Assembly (NCBI RefSeq): GCF_010500965.1
Contig: NZ_QVMI01000022.1
Coordinates: forward strand, 1 to 64,000
Reading direction: 5' to 3'
Length of the DNA: 64,000 nt
From: Bacteroides sp. 51
GTDB taxonomy: Bacteria; Bacteroidota; Bacteroidia; Bacteroidales; Bacteroidaceae
A program made the translations under genes and the position numbers. Numbering within the stretch: the stretch's first letter is position 1; every line of letters begins with the position of its first letter. Below the pieces are notes generated by a model. The model saw only the letters and a program-made list of their open reading frames with translations. It was not told the DNA's origin and searched no databases. Shown here in pieces: positions 1 through 8,801 of this stretch.

Positions 1-93
1 AATAAGGAGCATTATCAAAACTATTTATATTTATACTCTTGAAAATGAGCTGGATTTATAAAAAGTTTGGATAATGAGAAGGTTTGGATAACA

Positions 94-121
94 GTTGTTA
101 TCAAAACGTTTTGATAACAAC
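94..121. repeat. Perfect 28-bp palindrome at the break of the helicase gene
   Basis: Positions 94-107 are the exact reverse complement of 108-121; the centre reads AAAACGTTTT and each arm ends in GTTGTTATC/GATAACAAC. The right half belongs to the helicase coding sequence (Lys-Arg-Phe-Asp-Asn-Asn). The left half looks like an inverted copy of it. A stop codon (TAA, 89-91) lies just upstream in frame. This is the pattern left at an inversion or recombination junction. Confidence 0.8.
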
Positions 122-2566
122 TGGGATGCAATCATTTTAACACACGAACAGTTTGGTATGATACCCCAGTCACCCGAAATTCAGCAACGGATATTACAGG
201 CGGAACTCGATAGCGTAGAAGAAAATCTGGAAGTGTTACGGGCACAAGGAAAGGAGATTTCCCGTGCTATGGAAAAAGGTTTAGTTAAAAGACAATTAAA
301 CCTTGAAGCCAAATTGGAAAATATAACCTACCAGATTGAGAACCGCAAGGATGACACCGTAGATTTCCGTCTTATGGGTATCGACCACTTGTATGTTGAT
401 GAGAGCCACCGATTCAAGAACCTGACCTTTACAACCCGACACGACAGGGTTGCAGGTCTGGGTAATGCCGAAGGCTCACAACGTGCCTTGAATATGCTTT
501 TTGCCCTGCGTACCATTCAGGACAGGACGGGAAAAGATTTGGGAGCCACTTTTCTTTCAGGCACAACCATTTCCAACAGTTTGACAGAGTTATACTTGCT
601 TTTCAAGTATCTCCGGCCGAACGAACTGGAACGACAGGGTATTAATACATTCGATGCGTGGGCGGCAATCTTCGCCAAAAAGTCGATAGACTACGAATTT
701 TCGGTAACGAATGAAATTGTGCAAAAAGAACGCTTTCGGTATTTTATCAAAGTACCCGAATTGGCAGCTTTTTATGCCGAAATAACAGACTATCGTTCTG
801 CGGAGGATATTGGTATCGACCGCCCTGTAAAGAATGAAATTCTGCATAATATTCCACCAACACCCGACCAACAGGAGTTTATACAAAAGTTGGTAGAGTT
901 CGCCAAAACAGGTAAAGGTGAAATATTAGGACGTGCGCCATTATCGGAAAGCGAAGAAAAAGCAAAAATGCTTATCGCTACCGATTACGCGCGAAAGATG
1001 TCCCTCGATATGCGACTGATTGATCCAGTTAAATATGGCGACCATGTGGACAACAAGGCTTCCCATGTGGCTAAAATGGTATCAGACTACTACACAAAAT
1101 TCAAAGACCACAAAGCAACCCAGTTCGTTTTCTCCGATTTAGGCACTTACAAACCCGGAGAATGGAACCCATGCTCCGAGATAAAGCGTAAACTGGTGGA
1201 TGACTATGGAATCCCGGCTCACGAAATACGCTTTATTCAGGAAGCCAAAACGGATAAGGCTCGTAAAACCATGATTAAGGATATGAACGAGGGTAAAATC
1301 CGTGTATTGTTCGGCTCTACCGAAATGTTGGGAACCGGAGTAAACGCCCAGAAACGATGCGTTGCAATCCACCATTTAGATGCGCCTTGGCGACCGTCAG
1401 ACTTGGAACAGCGGGACGGTCGGGGCATTCGCAAGGGCAATGAAATTGCGAAGCTATATGCGGATAATAAAGTAGATGTACTTATCTATGCTGTGGAAAA
1501 ATCGTTAGATGCGTACAAGTTCGGTTTACTTCACAACAAGCAGCTTTTCATTCGCCAGTTGAAAAATAATTCACTGGGTAGCCGTACTATCGACGAGGGA
1601 AGTATGGACGAAAAAGGCGGTATGAACTTCTCTGAATATGTGGCAATTCTTTCCGGCAATACCGAATTACTGGAGAAAGCACGATTGGAAAAGAAAATCG
1701 CTTCTTTGGAATCCGAACGACAGGCATTCATGCGTGGCAAGTCATCATCACGTTACAAATTGGAGGATATTATATCCAATGTAGAGCAAAACAACGGGTT
1801 TATTAGCCGTATATCCAAAGATATTGAAGCGTTTAACACCCGTGTTCAGCATCAGCCGGACGGTATTACCCGCCTGAATCCTGTTCAGTTAGACGGATTA
1901 CAGGGCAGTAACCCAAAAGAAGTCGGGCTGAAGCTAAATGAAATAGCCGACAAAGCCCGCACACATGGAGCGCATGAGAAAATTGGTACACTTTACGGTT
2001 TTGATTTAATGGTAAAATCTGAAACCACTAATAAAGATGGCTTCGATGTTATACAAAATCGTTTCTTTATTAAGGGAGAGGGCAATATTCTCTACAATTA
2101 TAATCACGGGGTAATGGCTACTGATCCGAAGACCGCAGCACAAAATTTCCTGAATGCACTCGATACCATGCCTAAACTTTTGGAGAAGTATCAAGCGGAT
2201 AATGAGAAGTTGCAAAAGGATATACCTGTACTGAAAGAAGTAGTCGAAGGTACTTGGCGTAAGGAACCGGAACTGAAAACCCTGAAAGACGAGTTAATAA
2301 AGTTGGATAGGGAAATTCAGCTCTCACTTACTCCAATCAGTGAAACTGAAGGACAAGCGGAAACTGTACCTGATAAGACTGTTTCTACTACCAATCAGAA
2401 CCAGTCGCAAGGCAAGACCGAAACATCGACTGTTCGGGATGCACCATTGCCAAATACTTTGCAGGGAGTTAAAGAAATAATGGGCGATAGGCTTGTTATT
2501 GCATCGGTGGGTGGTAGTCCGCCGAAAGTGGATAAAAAGGATTCTTCTAAAAATTTCAAACTGTAA
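95..2566 (+). pseudogene. SNF2-type helicase, C-terminal part of a large methylase/helicase, 5' end missing
   Basis: The 823-residue frame carries the second half of the very large DNA methylase/superfamily-2 helicase proteins of Bacteroidales conjugative elements. Visible motifs are the DESH Walker B box (102-105), SGTTIS (about 155-160), GTGVN (413-417) and motif VI QRDGRG (439-444), followed by a charged coiled-coil-like C-terminus. The Walker A motif and the methyltransferase domain expected upstream are absent. The frame can only begin at a TTG (95) inside a perfect palindrome, with an in-frame stop at 89-91, and nothing in 1-93 continues the family. It is therefore a truncated or rearranged copy, not a functional helicase on its own. 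An upstream piece might be joined by DNA inversion outside the window. The family call is from memory of conserved motifs. Confidence 0.75.
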
Positions 2567-2570
2567 AAAT

Positions 2571-2607
2571 AAAGCCCGTGCCTGTCATCACGACGGTACG
2601 GGCTTTT
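2571..2607. terminator. Rho-independent terminator after the helicase
   Basis: A 12-bp near-perfect stem pairs AAAGCCCGTGCC (2571-2582) with GGTACGGGCTTT (2595-2606), followed by T. It lies 5 bp past the helicase stop. The A-run on the other side could let it also end the convergent minus-strand transcript. Confidence 0.8.
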
Positions 2608-2652
2608 GAATATAAATTCATAAAAACTATAAATATGGAAATAGTAATGCCC

Positions 2653-2961
2653 TCACGGGTTTTTCTTATTGTTGCCCCTTTTCTTGTTAAAGTTTTCCCT
2701 GATGAAAATATGAACATCACTTTCTTTGTAGTATGTCTTATGATAAACTGTCTGAAAAGGCAGTTCTCCGGTACTACGATAGCGTTGCAGGGTGCGTTTA
2801 CTTACATTAAGCAACATGCACAAATCCTGATTATCAAGCAAAATTTCTCCATCTAACATATTCCTACGTTTACTCATTTTATCAAGTATTTTATCTATTT
2901 TGTCGAAGCGATCCATGATACGCTCCATCCATGCTTCAAAATTTTCTCTATCTATATACAT
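2653..2961 (-). CDS. Helix-turn-helix domain protein, excisionase/MerR-like
   Basis: This is a 102-residue protein. The N-terminal third is charged and helical (EAWMERIMDRFDKIDKILDK). A winged-helix DNA-binding part follows: DLCMLLNVSKRTLQRYRSTG is the HTH, followed by a YKESDV-type wing. This architecture is common in Bacteroidales mobile elements, where such proteins act as small regulators or recombination directionality factors. The stop is 12 bp from the start region of the convergent terminator zone, and the gene lies directly downstream of the primase-helicase gene on the same strand (gap 12 bp), so the two are probably co-transcribed. A paralogous HTH protein lies on the other side of that gene. 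The precise DNA target cannot be told from sequence. Confidence 0.8.
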   Translation of the reverse strand: MYIDRENFEAWMERIMDRFDKIDKILDKMSKRRNMLDGEILLDNQDLCMLLNVSKRTLQRYRSTGELPFQTVYHKTYYKESDVHIFIRENFNKKRGNNKKNP

Positions 2962-2973
2962 AGTATTTCGTTT

Positions 2974-5013
2974 TTAGATGATATGCCCTATCATAAAGTA
3001 GTTTTGATTGGACGGATCTTTTATAATTATATCTTTCTCTCGCATATATTTAATATAGCTTTTGGCGGTACGTTCCTTTACATCCATTATCTGCTGTATG
3101 CGGTCGCATAGGTCTATATAGGTCAGATGCCTTTGTGAATCGAATATCTCACGGGCAACTGTCGCCAGTTCTTTCTCTTTCCTTTTTTCTTTTTCCTCTC
3201 GTGGTTTTTCTCCGATATATATGTGCATACCTAATTCTTTATCCCACGAAAACTGCATTAAAGGAACGTCGAGAGGACTGCCGTCCCTTACTTTGAGCGC
3301 CTTCACCACTGATATTGACGGATCGCTGTCAAGTTCTATACTAAGGATTGCAGCAGCTTTGCGTTGTAATTCCGAACCAAGATGCCCACGCAATTTCAAG
3401 CCATTGGGTACATAATGAAGCACACATATAATACAGGTACGGTATATTCCTGCCAACCTGTATAGTTCATCCATAATCCTGATGCTTTCAACTTCGTCAT
3501 TTGCCGATGACACTAAATCTGCTATCCCGTCAATGACAACTAAGCGAATGCCCTCATATTCGTAATGGTACTTATCCATACTCTGAACAATAGCTTGTAA
3601 CCGTTCTTTTCGGGACATTCCCGTAAGAGAAAAAGCCCGTAGTTCTTCCGGTTTTTCTTCCAGTTTAGCACGCTTTAAAAGATTTGATACATTTTTGAAA
3701 AGCTGTACTTCCGATTGTTCCGTATCATAGAGCAAAACCGCTTTATGGTCGGAATTATCCCGTACATCAACGCCTAACGTATCAATGGGACGATTGTCGT
3801 TTCTTATCGAACCTGCAATCAGGGCAGCAACATAGTTGCTTTTTCCTGTGCCTTCACCGCCAGTAATACAAAGTATGTTACCCTGTGTGCCCAGTGGTAC
3901 GTCGCCGGCAGATATAACTTCTTCTGCTTTTGCCGGAGGATTGTTAAAATCAATTTCGCATGATTTCAGCATGGTCATTGTTTCATTATATAGGTTATCA
4001 AGAAAATCGAGAAATAATTGTCGGAACTCTTTCCGGCTATTACCCTTACTGAAATAGTCGGTAATATCTTTGTCCTTTTTTTCTCCCGAAAGTGGGAGTA
4101 CAAGACGTTTAACACCATATTCGGACAATGCCTTTTCATGCTTCACCGCACTATCTGTTCCTGTTTTATCTGCATCATAGAGCAGTACAATATGTTTAAA
4201 CCGGAATGTCAGTTTGTAGATGATCCCTGTCGGGATTATAGAGGTTTCACTATTAAAGCAGATAGCGTGGAATCCATGAGCGGCAAGTGTCATCACGTCT
4301 TTTTCTCCGCCGGTGATAAACAGCGTATCTCCTTTGGCGGGTAATTGCTCCAGTCCGAAACAGTAATTCTCCCCGATATTACCACCATATAAAAAACGGA
4401 CTTCCGAAAACGGACGGTAAATCTTCACATACCGTTTACTCATATATCCGAAAATAGGCTCATTTTCTGATGAAGTATAGTAGAATGGTTTATTGTCTTT
4501 ATTTTCGCTTCTAAATTCTTTCAGGGAAACTGTTTTGTAGTATTTCAATATTTCGGGCGTAATACCTGATTGCTTCCAAAAATCCAGTTCTTTTTGAGTG
4601 AATTTTTGTTGAATGATATTATACGGTTTGTTTTTGGGTAGTTCAGGCGTAGGCTGTTGTTTGTTCGATGTGATTGGCTGCGGAGTATGAGAGTAATCGG
4701 AATCACCCAGTCCTAATGCCATATCCCTGTTTATTGTCTTTAATATTTCGACAAAATCAGCTCCATTGCTACAATCCAAACCGTTCAATCTTCCAACGAA
4801 GAAAAAGCAATCGCCACTGTAATCGTCATTGCCGAAATCCTTAATTTTATAAACGCCATTACGACGGTCAAAATATACATTGCACGATGCTTTACGGTCT
4901 TCATACAAAGGATTAAGGAAATTACGTCCTGTTTTCCATTGGACTGGGATATAGTGTTTGAATACGTCCAAACCGTTATTCGTCCGTCTTAATAATTCGT
5001 CTTTGTTGAGCAT
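2974..5013 (-). CDS. Toprim primase fused to RecA-like helicase ATPase
   Basis: This 679-residue protein probably primes and unwinds element DNA during replication after transfer. The N-terminal part (1-105) resembles the primase catalytic-core lead region. A Toprim fold follows, with the conserved Glu in TGGEKD (235-239) and the Asp-x-Asp in LLYDADKTG (278-284). A flexible linker leads to a RecA/DnaB-like ATPase with Walker A GGEGTGKS (385-392) and a Walker B-like LVVIDGIADLV near residue 500. The C-terminus (from about 610) looks like a winged helix (AVAREIF...TYIDLCDRIQQ). There is no clear zinc finger. It overlaps the upstream HTH gene by 38 bp, so translation is probably coupled. The overall class is clear; the exact family name is not. 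Confidence 0.8.
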   Translation of the reverse strand: MLNKDELLRRTNNGLDVFKHYIPVQWKTGRNFLNPLYEDRKASCNVYFDRRNGVYKIKDFGNDDYSGDCFFFVGRLNGLDCSNGADFVEILKTINRDMALGLGDSDYSHTPQPITSNKQQPTPELPKNKPYNIIQQKFTQKELDFWKQSGITPEILKYYKTVSLKEFRSENKDNKPFYYTSSENEPIFGYMSKRYVKIYRPFSEVRFLYGGNIGENYCFGLEQLPAKGDTLFITGGEKDVMTLAAHGFHAICFNSETSIIPTGIIYKLTFRFKHIVLLYDADKTGTDSAVKHEKALSEYGVKRLVLPLSGEKKDKDITDYFSKGNSRKEFRQLFLDFLDNLYNETMTMLKSCEIDFNNPPAKAEEVISAGDVPLGTQGNILCITGGEGTGKSNYVAALIAGSIRNDNRPIDTLGVDVRDNSDHKAVLLYDTEQSEVQLFKNVSNLLKRAKLEEKPEELRAFSLTGMSRKERLQAIVQSMDKYHYEYEGIRLVVIDGIADLVSSANDEVESIRIMDELYRLAGIYRTCIICVLHYVPNGLKLRGHLGSELQRKAAAILSIELDSDPSISVVKALKVRDGSPLDVPLMQFSWDKELGMHIYIGEKPREEKEKRKEKELATVAREIFDSQRHLTYIDLCDRIQQIMDVKERTAKSYIKYMREKDIIIKDPSNQNYFMIGHII

Positions 5014-5335
5014 GGAGTTTATGATTATTTATAAGGTCATTCATACATTCATCGGTGCTGCGGATTCTTTTCTCAGTAAGCATCCGTTTTATTTCAGCAA
5101 TGGTATAATATGATTTGCCGGAGATAATGGAATAAGAAATCATCCGGTTACTTCGCAAACGTTGAAGTGTTCGTTCGCTGATTTTGAGAAAGGTGCAAAC
5201 TTCGTAACTGTCCACCCACATTTCGTCCGGGTTGGTAGTATCATCATCCTGATGATCTATCACGAATTTCGCTATGGCATTAATTTTGGAAACTAATTCT
5301 TTGTATGCCTGTGATTCTATTGTAATGACATCCAT
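4976..5335 (-). CDS. Helix-turn-helix domain protein
   Basis: This 119-residue protein has an N-terminal helical region and an HTH (EVCTFLKISERTLQRLRSN) followed by a wing with YYTIAEIKRML. It is similar in plan to the 102-residue protein at 2653-2961: TLQR is shared in both recognition helices, so they are probably old paralogues. It is the first gene of a minus-strand unit with the primase-helicase, whose start it overlaps by 38 bp. It likely regulates this replication module or excision; that is inferred from context only. Confidence 0.78.
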   Translation of the reverse strand: MDVITIESQAYKELVSKINAIAKFVIDHQDDDTTNPDEMWVDSYEVCTFLKISERTLQRLRSNRMISYSIISGKSYYTIAEIKRMLTEKRIRSTDECMNDLINNHKLHAQQRRIIKTDE

Positions 5336-5674
5336 AATTGCTACTTATTGAATTGATGCAAAGTTCGGAAGTTGCAAAAACGTAGAATGACAAGTTGCTA
5401 TAACTATTTTTGAAATTTCATTCTAAATATCTAATAATCAGAATGTTTTAGTTTTGTTTTTTTAGGAATGTAAAGTGAGAATCTTTACATTGGGTATTTT
5501 TGGAAGAAAAAGACGTAAAAAAGCCCTGAAAATGATAGTTTTTCAGGGCTAAAAGAGGGAAAATCCGTTAAGATAAACTTTATATCATCTTTATATTGAT
5601 TTTCTCATAACTTATTGATAATGAATTGATTTTTATAATTACTTCTGCTGTTTTTTTATTGACCACCTGACATT
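5336..5674. other. Intergenic: promoter region of the HTH/primase unit and RteC terminator
   Basis: This is AT-rich. It holds a minus-strand terminator (5522-5550) and, near 5350-5400, several GTTGCAA/AAGTTGC half-sites that loosely resemble the dyad upstream of the HHHH gene at 15111-15125. No ORF or clear -7 box was found. Confidence 0.4.
5522..5550 (-). terminator. Terminator downstream of rteC-like gene
   Basis: The stem AGCCCTGAAAA (5522-5532) pairs with TTTTCAGGGCT (5540-5550). Read on the minus strand it is followed by a T-run (plus-strand A-run 5515-5522). It lies 125 bp after the stop of the RteC-like gene. Confidence 0.75.
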
Positions 5675-6523
5675 TTACCTGTTATCGTCATCATCCATTT
5701 TTTTGTTAAGGCTATCTCGCAATGAATCAAGATATAAAGTCCGGCTTTCTTTCCGGTTTCTGATATTCAAATAGATGCGGTAAAACTCTCCGGCATCGGT
5801 ATTGAAAACATTACAGAAATAATCTATCAACTCTTTAATATCAATGTTTCCATAATTTATGCTTCCTTTTGCATATATAGCATAAATCAGTTCGACAAGT
5901 TCTGTTTTAGTTCCTGTCCAAGTATGTTTTATACGGGGAAATTTAGAGTTATCCATTTCGTTTTCAGGATGTTTTTCCAGTTTATTTAATTCAGCATTGA
6001 GATAAATACGGAGCATCTCATTGGCTAATATTTTAGAAACTTTGTAATCAAAACTGGTAGAAAAATTATTATCCCTTTCAAAGTAGAAGCAATCTACATT
6101 AAGTTCAATATTCGGCTCTACCCGAAGAAAATAATAACGGTCAAGATGAGTCTTCTCTGTCCTGTAATACTGGTAGAAATCTAAGTTTTTATCAAAATAA
6201 TCTTTTATCCTGTCTAATTCCCTTATTATATAATTTTTCTGTGCCGTATCACTTCCAGTCGGTCGATTAGTTTCTATCTTATAAATCTCCGAGTAATAGA
6301 TTAATTTGCTGAAAAGTTGGGGTTTGTACTCTTTAAAAAAACATATTTCTTCATCATCACTTTTGAACTTATAATCGTTCAGTTTCATCTTTAGCTGTTG
6401 CATAATTCCTTTTAGCAACAAAACTGCTTTTTTAGCTTTTCTTAAAGAGGCTTCTTCTTCCAGTTCAATAGCTTCAAGCTGATCATTCACTTTTTCGATT
6501 ATAGTATTGACGTGTTTATTCAT
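5675..6523 (-). CDS. rteC: RteC-family regulator of element excision
   Basis: This protein has about 282 residues from the Met of MNKHVN; an in-frame ATG 36 bp upstream (6559) directly follows the ATPase stop and is an alternative. It matches the RteC pattern: a helical N-terminus, then FFKEYKPQLFSKLIYYSEIYKIE, then QKNYIIRELDRIKDYFDKNLDFYQYYR split over residues about 100-150, and a C-terminal winged-helix-like part ending in an Asp-rich tail. RteC of CTnDOT is a DNA-binding activator of the excision operon. The gene follows a metal ATPase by 2 bp if the upstream start is used, so element excision could be co-transcribed with metal resistance. That coupling is an inference. The family call is fairly sure; the target promoter is not visible here. 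Confidence 0.82.
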   Translation of the reverse strand: MNKHVNTIIEKVNDQLEAIELEEEASLRKAKKAVLLLKGIMQQLKMKLNDYKFKSDDEEICFFKEYKPQLFSKLIYYSEIYKIETNRPTGSDTAQKNYIIRELDRIKDYFDKNLDFYQYYRTEKTHLDRYYFLRVEPNIELNVDCFYFERDNNFSTSFDYKVSKILANEMLRIYLNAELNKLEKHPENEMDNSKFPRIKHTWTGTKTELVELIYAIYAKGSINYGNIDIKELIDYFCNVFNTDAGEFYRIYLNIRNRKESRTLYLDSLRDSLNKKMDDDDNR

Positions 6524-6561
6524 AAGGCTATATTTTAGGTACAAACCCCAACAGGGCATAA

Positions 6562-8505
6562 TTAAAATTTCATTTTCAAAATCCTAATAGCGTTCAATAT
6601 CGCCAATAACGATACCCCAACATCAGCAAATACCGCTTCCCATAAGGTTGCAACACCTCCTGCACCCAAAATCAACACAATGAGCTTTACACCAAAAGCC
6701 AGACTTATATTCTGTATAACAATTCGGCGTGTAGCTTTGCCTATTGTTATAGCCGTTGCTATCCGGCTCGGTTGGTCTGTCTGAATAATAACGTCTGCCG
6801 TTTCTATGGCAACGTCGCTACCCAGTCCACCCATTGCAATGCCTACGTCGCTCATGGCAAGAACAGGCGCATCGTTTATCCCATCGCCTACAAAAGCAAT
6901 GTTATTACCCGGATCGGACTTCAACTGCTCTACATACTCAACCTTTCCTTCGGGCAGCAGATCGCCATGCGCTTGCGTAACGTTCAACTCTGTGGCAAGC
7001 TGCGAAACGATGGCCTGTTTATCTCCTGACAGCATTACAATATTCTTAATTCCTAACTCACGCAAAGCGTTCACGGCTGTAGCTGCATCCTCTTTCGGAG
7101 CATCGGCTACCAGAATATATCCGGAATAGATGCCATTGATAGCGCAAACAACAATCGTTTCGGGTATAGTCGCTATTTCCGGCGGGAACTCTACATTGTT
7201 TTTTATCAATAATTTAGGATTACCCACAAGAACTATTTTACCATTGATAGAAGCCTGTAAGCCGTGCCCTGCGATTTCATTCACAATCTCCGGCTTAATT
7301 ACTTCGATATTCTGCTCTTTTGCATATTCCACAATAGCTTTCGCTATGGGATGCGTACTTTGCGTTTCAACCGAAGCCACTAAATTCACAAGGTCTGTTT
7401 CGAGCAGAAAATCTGCCGGAACAATCTTTTGTACCTTGAAAACTCCCTGTGTCAGTGTTCCGGTTTTATCCATCACCACCGTATTTACTTTGGTAATGGC
7501 TTCCAAATAGTTGCTTCCTTTAAATAGTATTCCTTTACGGCTTGCCGCCCCGATACCACCAAAGTAGCCCAACGGTATGCTGATAACCAAAGCACACGGG
7601 CAGGAAATAACGAGGAATACCAATCCACGATAAACCCAGTCGTACAACACAAAATTGAATGCCGGATTAATAGCAGAGTATGCCAGTGGTAATAACACTA
7701 TAAGCGCAGCCAGTGCCACCACTATCGGAGTATAGATGCGGGCAAATTTGCGTATGAACTGTTCTGCGGGTGCCTTTTTTTCTGTGGCGTTCTGAACAAG
7801 GTCAAGAATACGAGCCAAAGCACTCATACCAAATGGTTTCGTTACTTCAATTCTTGAAACATTGTCGGTAAGTATCATACCTGCAAATACGTCCTCATTT
7901 TTCCGTATCGTTCTGGGAACACTCTCTCCAGTTAATGCCGAAGTATTAAAAGATGCCGATTCATTCAGTAAAATTCCGTCAAGAGGCACTCTTTCGCCTA
8001 CCTTGACTTCCACAATATCACCTACATTTACATTCTCCGGCGACATTATTTCAGTTTTATCCATCTTAATAACTGTCGCTGTTTCTGGTCGGACATCAAG
8101 TAATGCACTAATGCTCCTTTTTGCACGGTTTACCGCTGCATCCTGAAAGAGTTCGCCTACGGCATAGAACAGCATTACTGCAACGCCTTCGGGGTATTCT
8201 CCGATAAAGAACGCCCCGATGGTAGCTATACTCATCAATGTAAACTCGCTGAATACGTCTTTCTGGCGAATGGCTTCCCATGCTTCTTTTATCACCGGTA
8301 AGCCTACCGGAATATAAGCGATGATATACCATGCGAGTTGTACCCACTTATCGGCAAAGAACGAAAGCCCGACAGCGGAAAAGATGATGCCTGCAATCAG
8401 CATCACAAAGGAGATAGCCGCCCGGATGTAACCTCTTTTCTGTGAGGTATCCATTTCCTGTTTGGTCTTGTCTATAACACAAGCCCCATCATTGCAATTT
8501 CCCAT
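6562..8505 (-). CDS. P1B-type ATPase, Zn/Cd/Pb exporter (ZntA/CadA-like)
   Basis: This 647-residue inner-membrane pump uses ATP to expel soft divalent metals. Motifs seen are TGES (192-195, actuator), CPC in the metal-binding membrane helix (302-304), DKTGT with the phosphorylated Asp346, HP (385-386) and GDGINDAP (540-547). The Asp in FADVG near the last helix (Asp628) matches the Zn/Cd-selective P1B-2 group rather than copper pumps. The usual N-terminal heavy-metal-associated domain is missing. Instead the protein opens with a short Cys motif (Cys4 and Cys9) that could be a minimal metal site. It lies 12 bp downstream of a small HHH membrane protein gene and is the last efflux gene of the cargo operon. 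Exact metal specificity (Zn, Cd, Pb or Co) cannot be read. Confidence 0.9.
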   Translation of the reverse strand: MGNCNDGACVIDKTKQEMDTSQKRGYIRAAISFVMLIAGIIFSAVGLSFFADKWVQLAWYIIAYIPVGLPVIKEAWEAIRQKDVFSEFTLMSIATIGAFFIGEYPEGVAVMLFYAVGELFQDAAVNRAKRSISALLDVRPETATVIKMDKTEIMSPENVNVGDIVEVKVGERVPLDGILLNESASFNTSALTGESVPRTIRKNEDVFAGMILTDNVSRIEVTKPFGMSALARILDLVQNATEKKAPAEQFIRKFARIYTPIVVALAALIVLLPLAYSAINPAFNFVLYDWVYRGLVFLVISCPCALVISIPLGYFGGIGAASRKGILFKGSNYLEAITKVNTVVMDKTGTLTQGVFKVQKIVPADFLLETDLVNLVASVETQSTHPIAKAIVEYAKEQNIEVIKPEIVNEIAGHGLQASINGKIVLVGNPKLLIKNNVEFPPEIATIPETIVVCAINGIYSGYILVADAPKEDAATAVNALRELGIKNIVMLSGDKQAIVSQLATELNVTQAHGDLLPEGKVEYVEQLKSDPGNNIAFVGDGINDAPVLAMSDVGIAMGGLGSDVAIETADVIIQTDQPSRIATAITIGKATRRIVIQNISLAFGVKLIVLILGAGGVATLWEAVFADVGVSLLAILNAIRILKMKF

Positions 8506-8517
8506 AATTATTTTAAT

Positions 8518-8790
8518 TTATCGTTTATACTTCTTTTTATACAATTCCTCATTCAAAAACACAAATGGTAATAGTGTAAACAAAGTCCCAAAGAATAAGA
8601 CTTCCTTTAACGGCCATCTATGAAAGAAACAATGATGATGGGGACATCTGGTTACATAATACCATAACAAAAAACCTAATGTAATCCCAATGGTTATACT
8701 TAACGCTACAATCCATTTTTTTGCTCTTGAACTAATCATTTTTTTCTTTGCAATGACCTTACTCTTTTTTTTCTTTTGCTGTCTTTTCAT
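8518..8790 (-). CDS. Small membrane protein with CPHHHC motif
   Basis: This 90-residue protein has a very basic N-terminus (about 20 residues rich in Lys). A transmembrane helix (about 27-48) follows, then a short loop TRCPHHHCFFHRWP (49-62) with two Cys and four His, and a second hydrophobic stretch (about 65-80) with a basic tail. The Cys/His loop would face the periplasm if the basic ends stay in the cytoplasm, and is an obvious candidate metal site. It is placed between the TolC gene (11 bp) and the P-type ATPase gene (12 bp), so it is an integral part of the efflux operon. I do not recognise a named family. A role as a metal relay between the ATPase and the tripartite pump is only a guess. 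Confidence 0.7.
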   Translation of the reverse strand: MKRQQKKKKSKVIAKKKMISSRAKKWIVALSITIGITLGFLLWYYVTRCPHHHCFFHRWPLKEVLFFGTLFTLLPFVFLNEELYKKKYKR

Positions 8791-8801
8791 GACATCATTT
8801 T

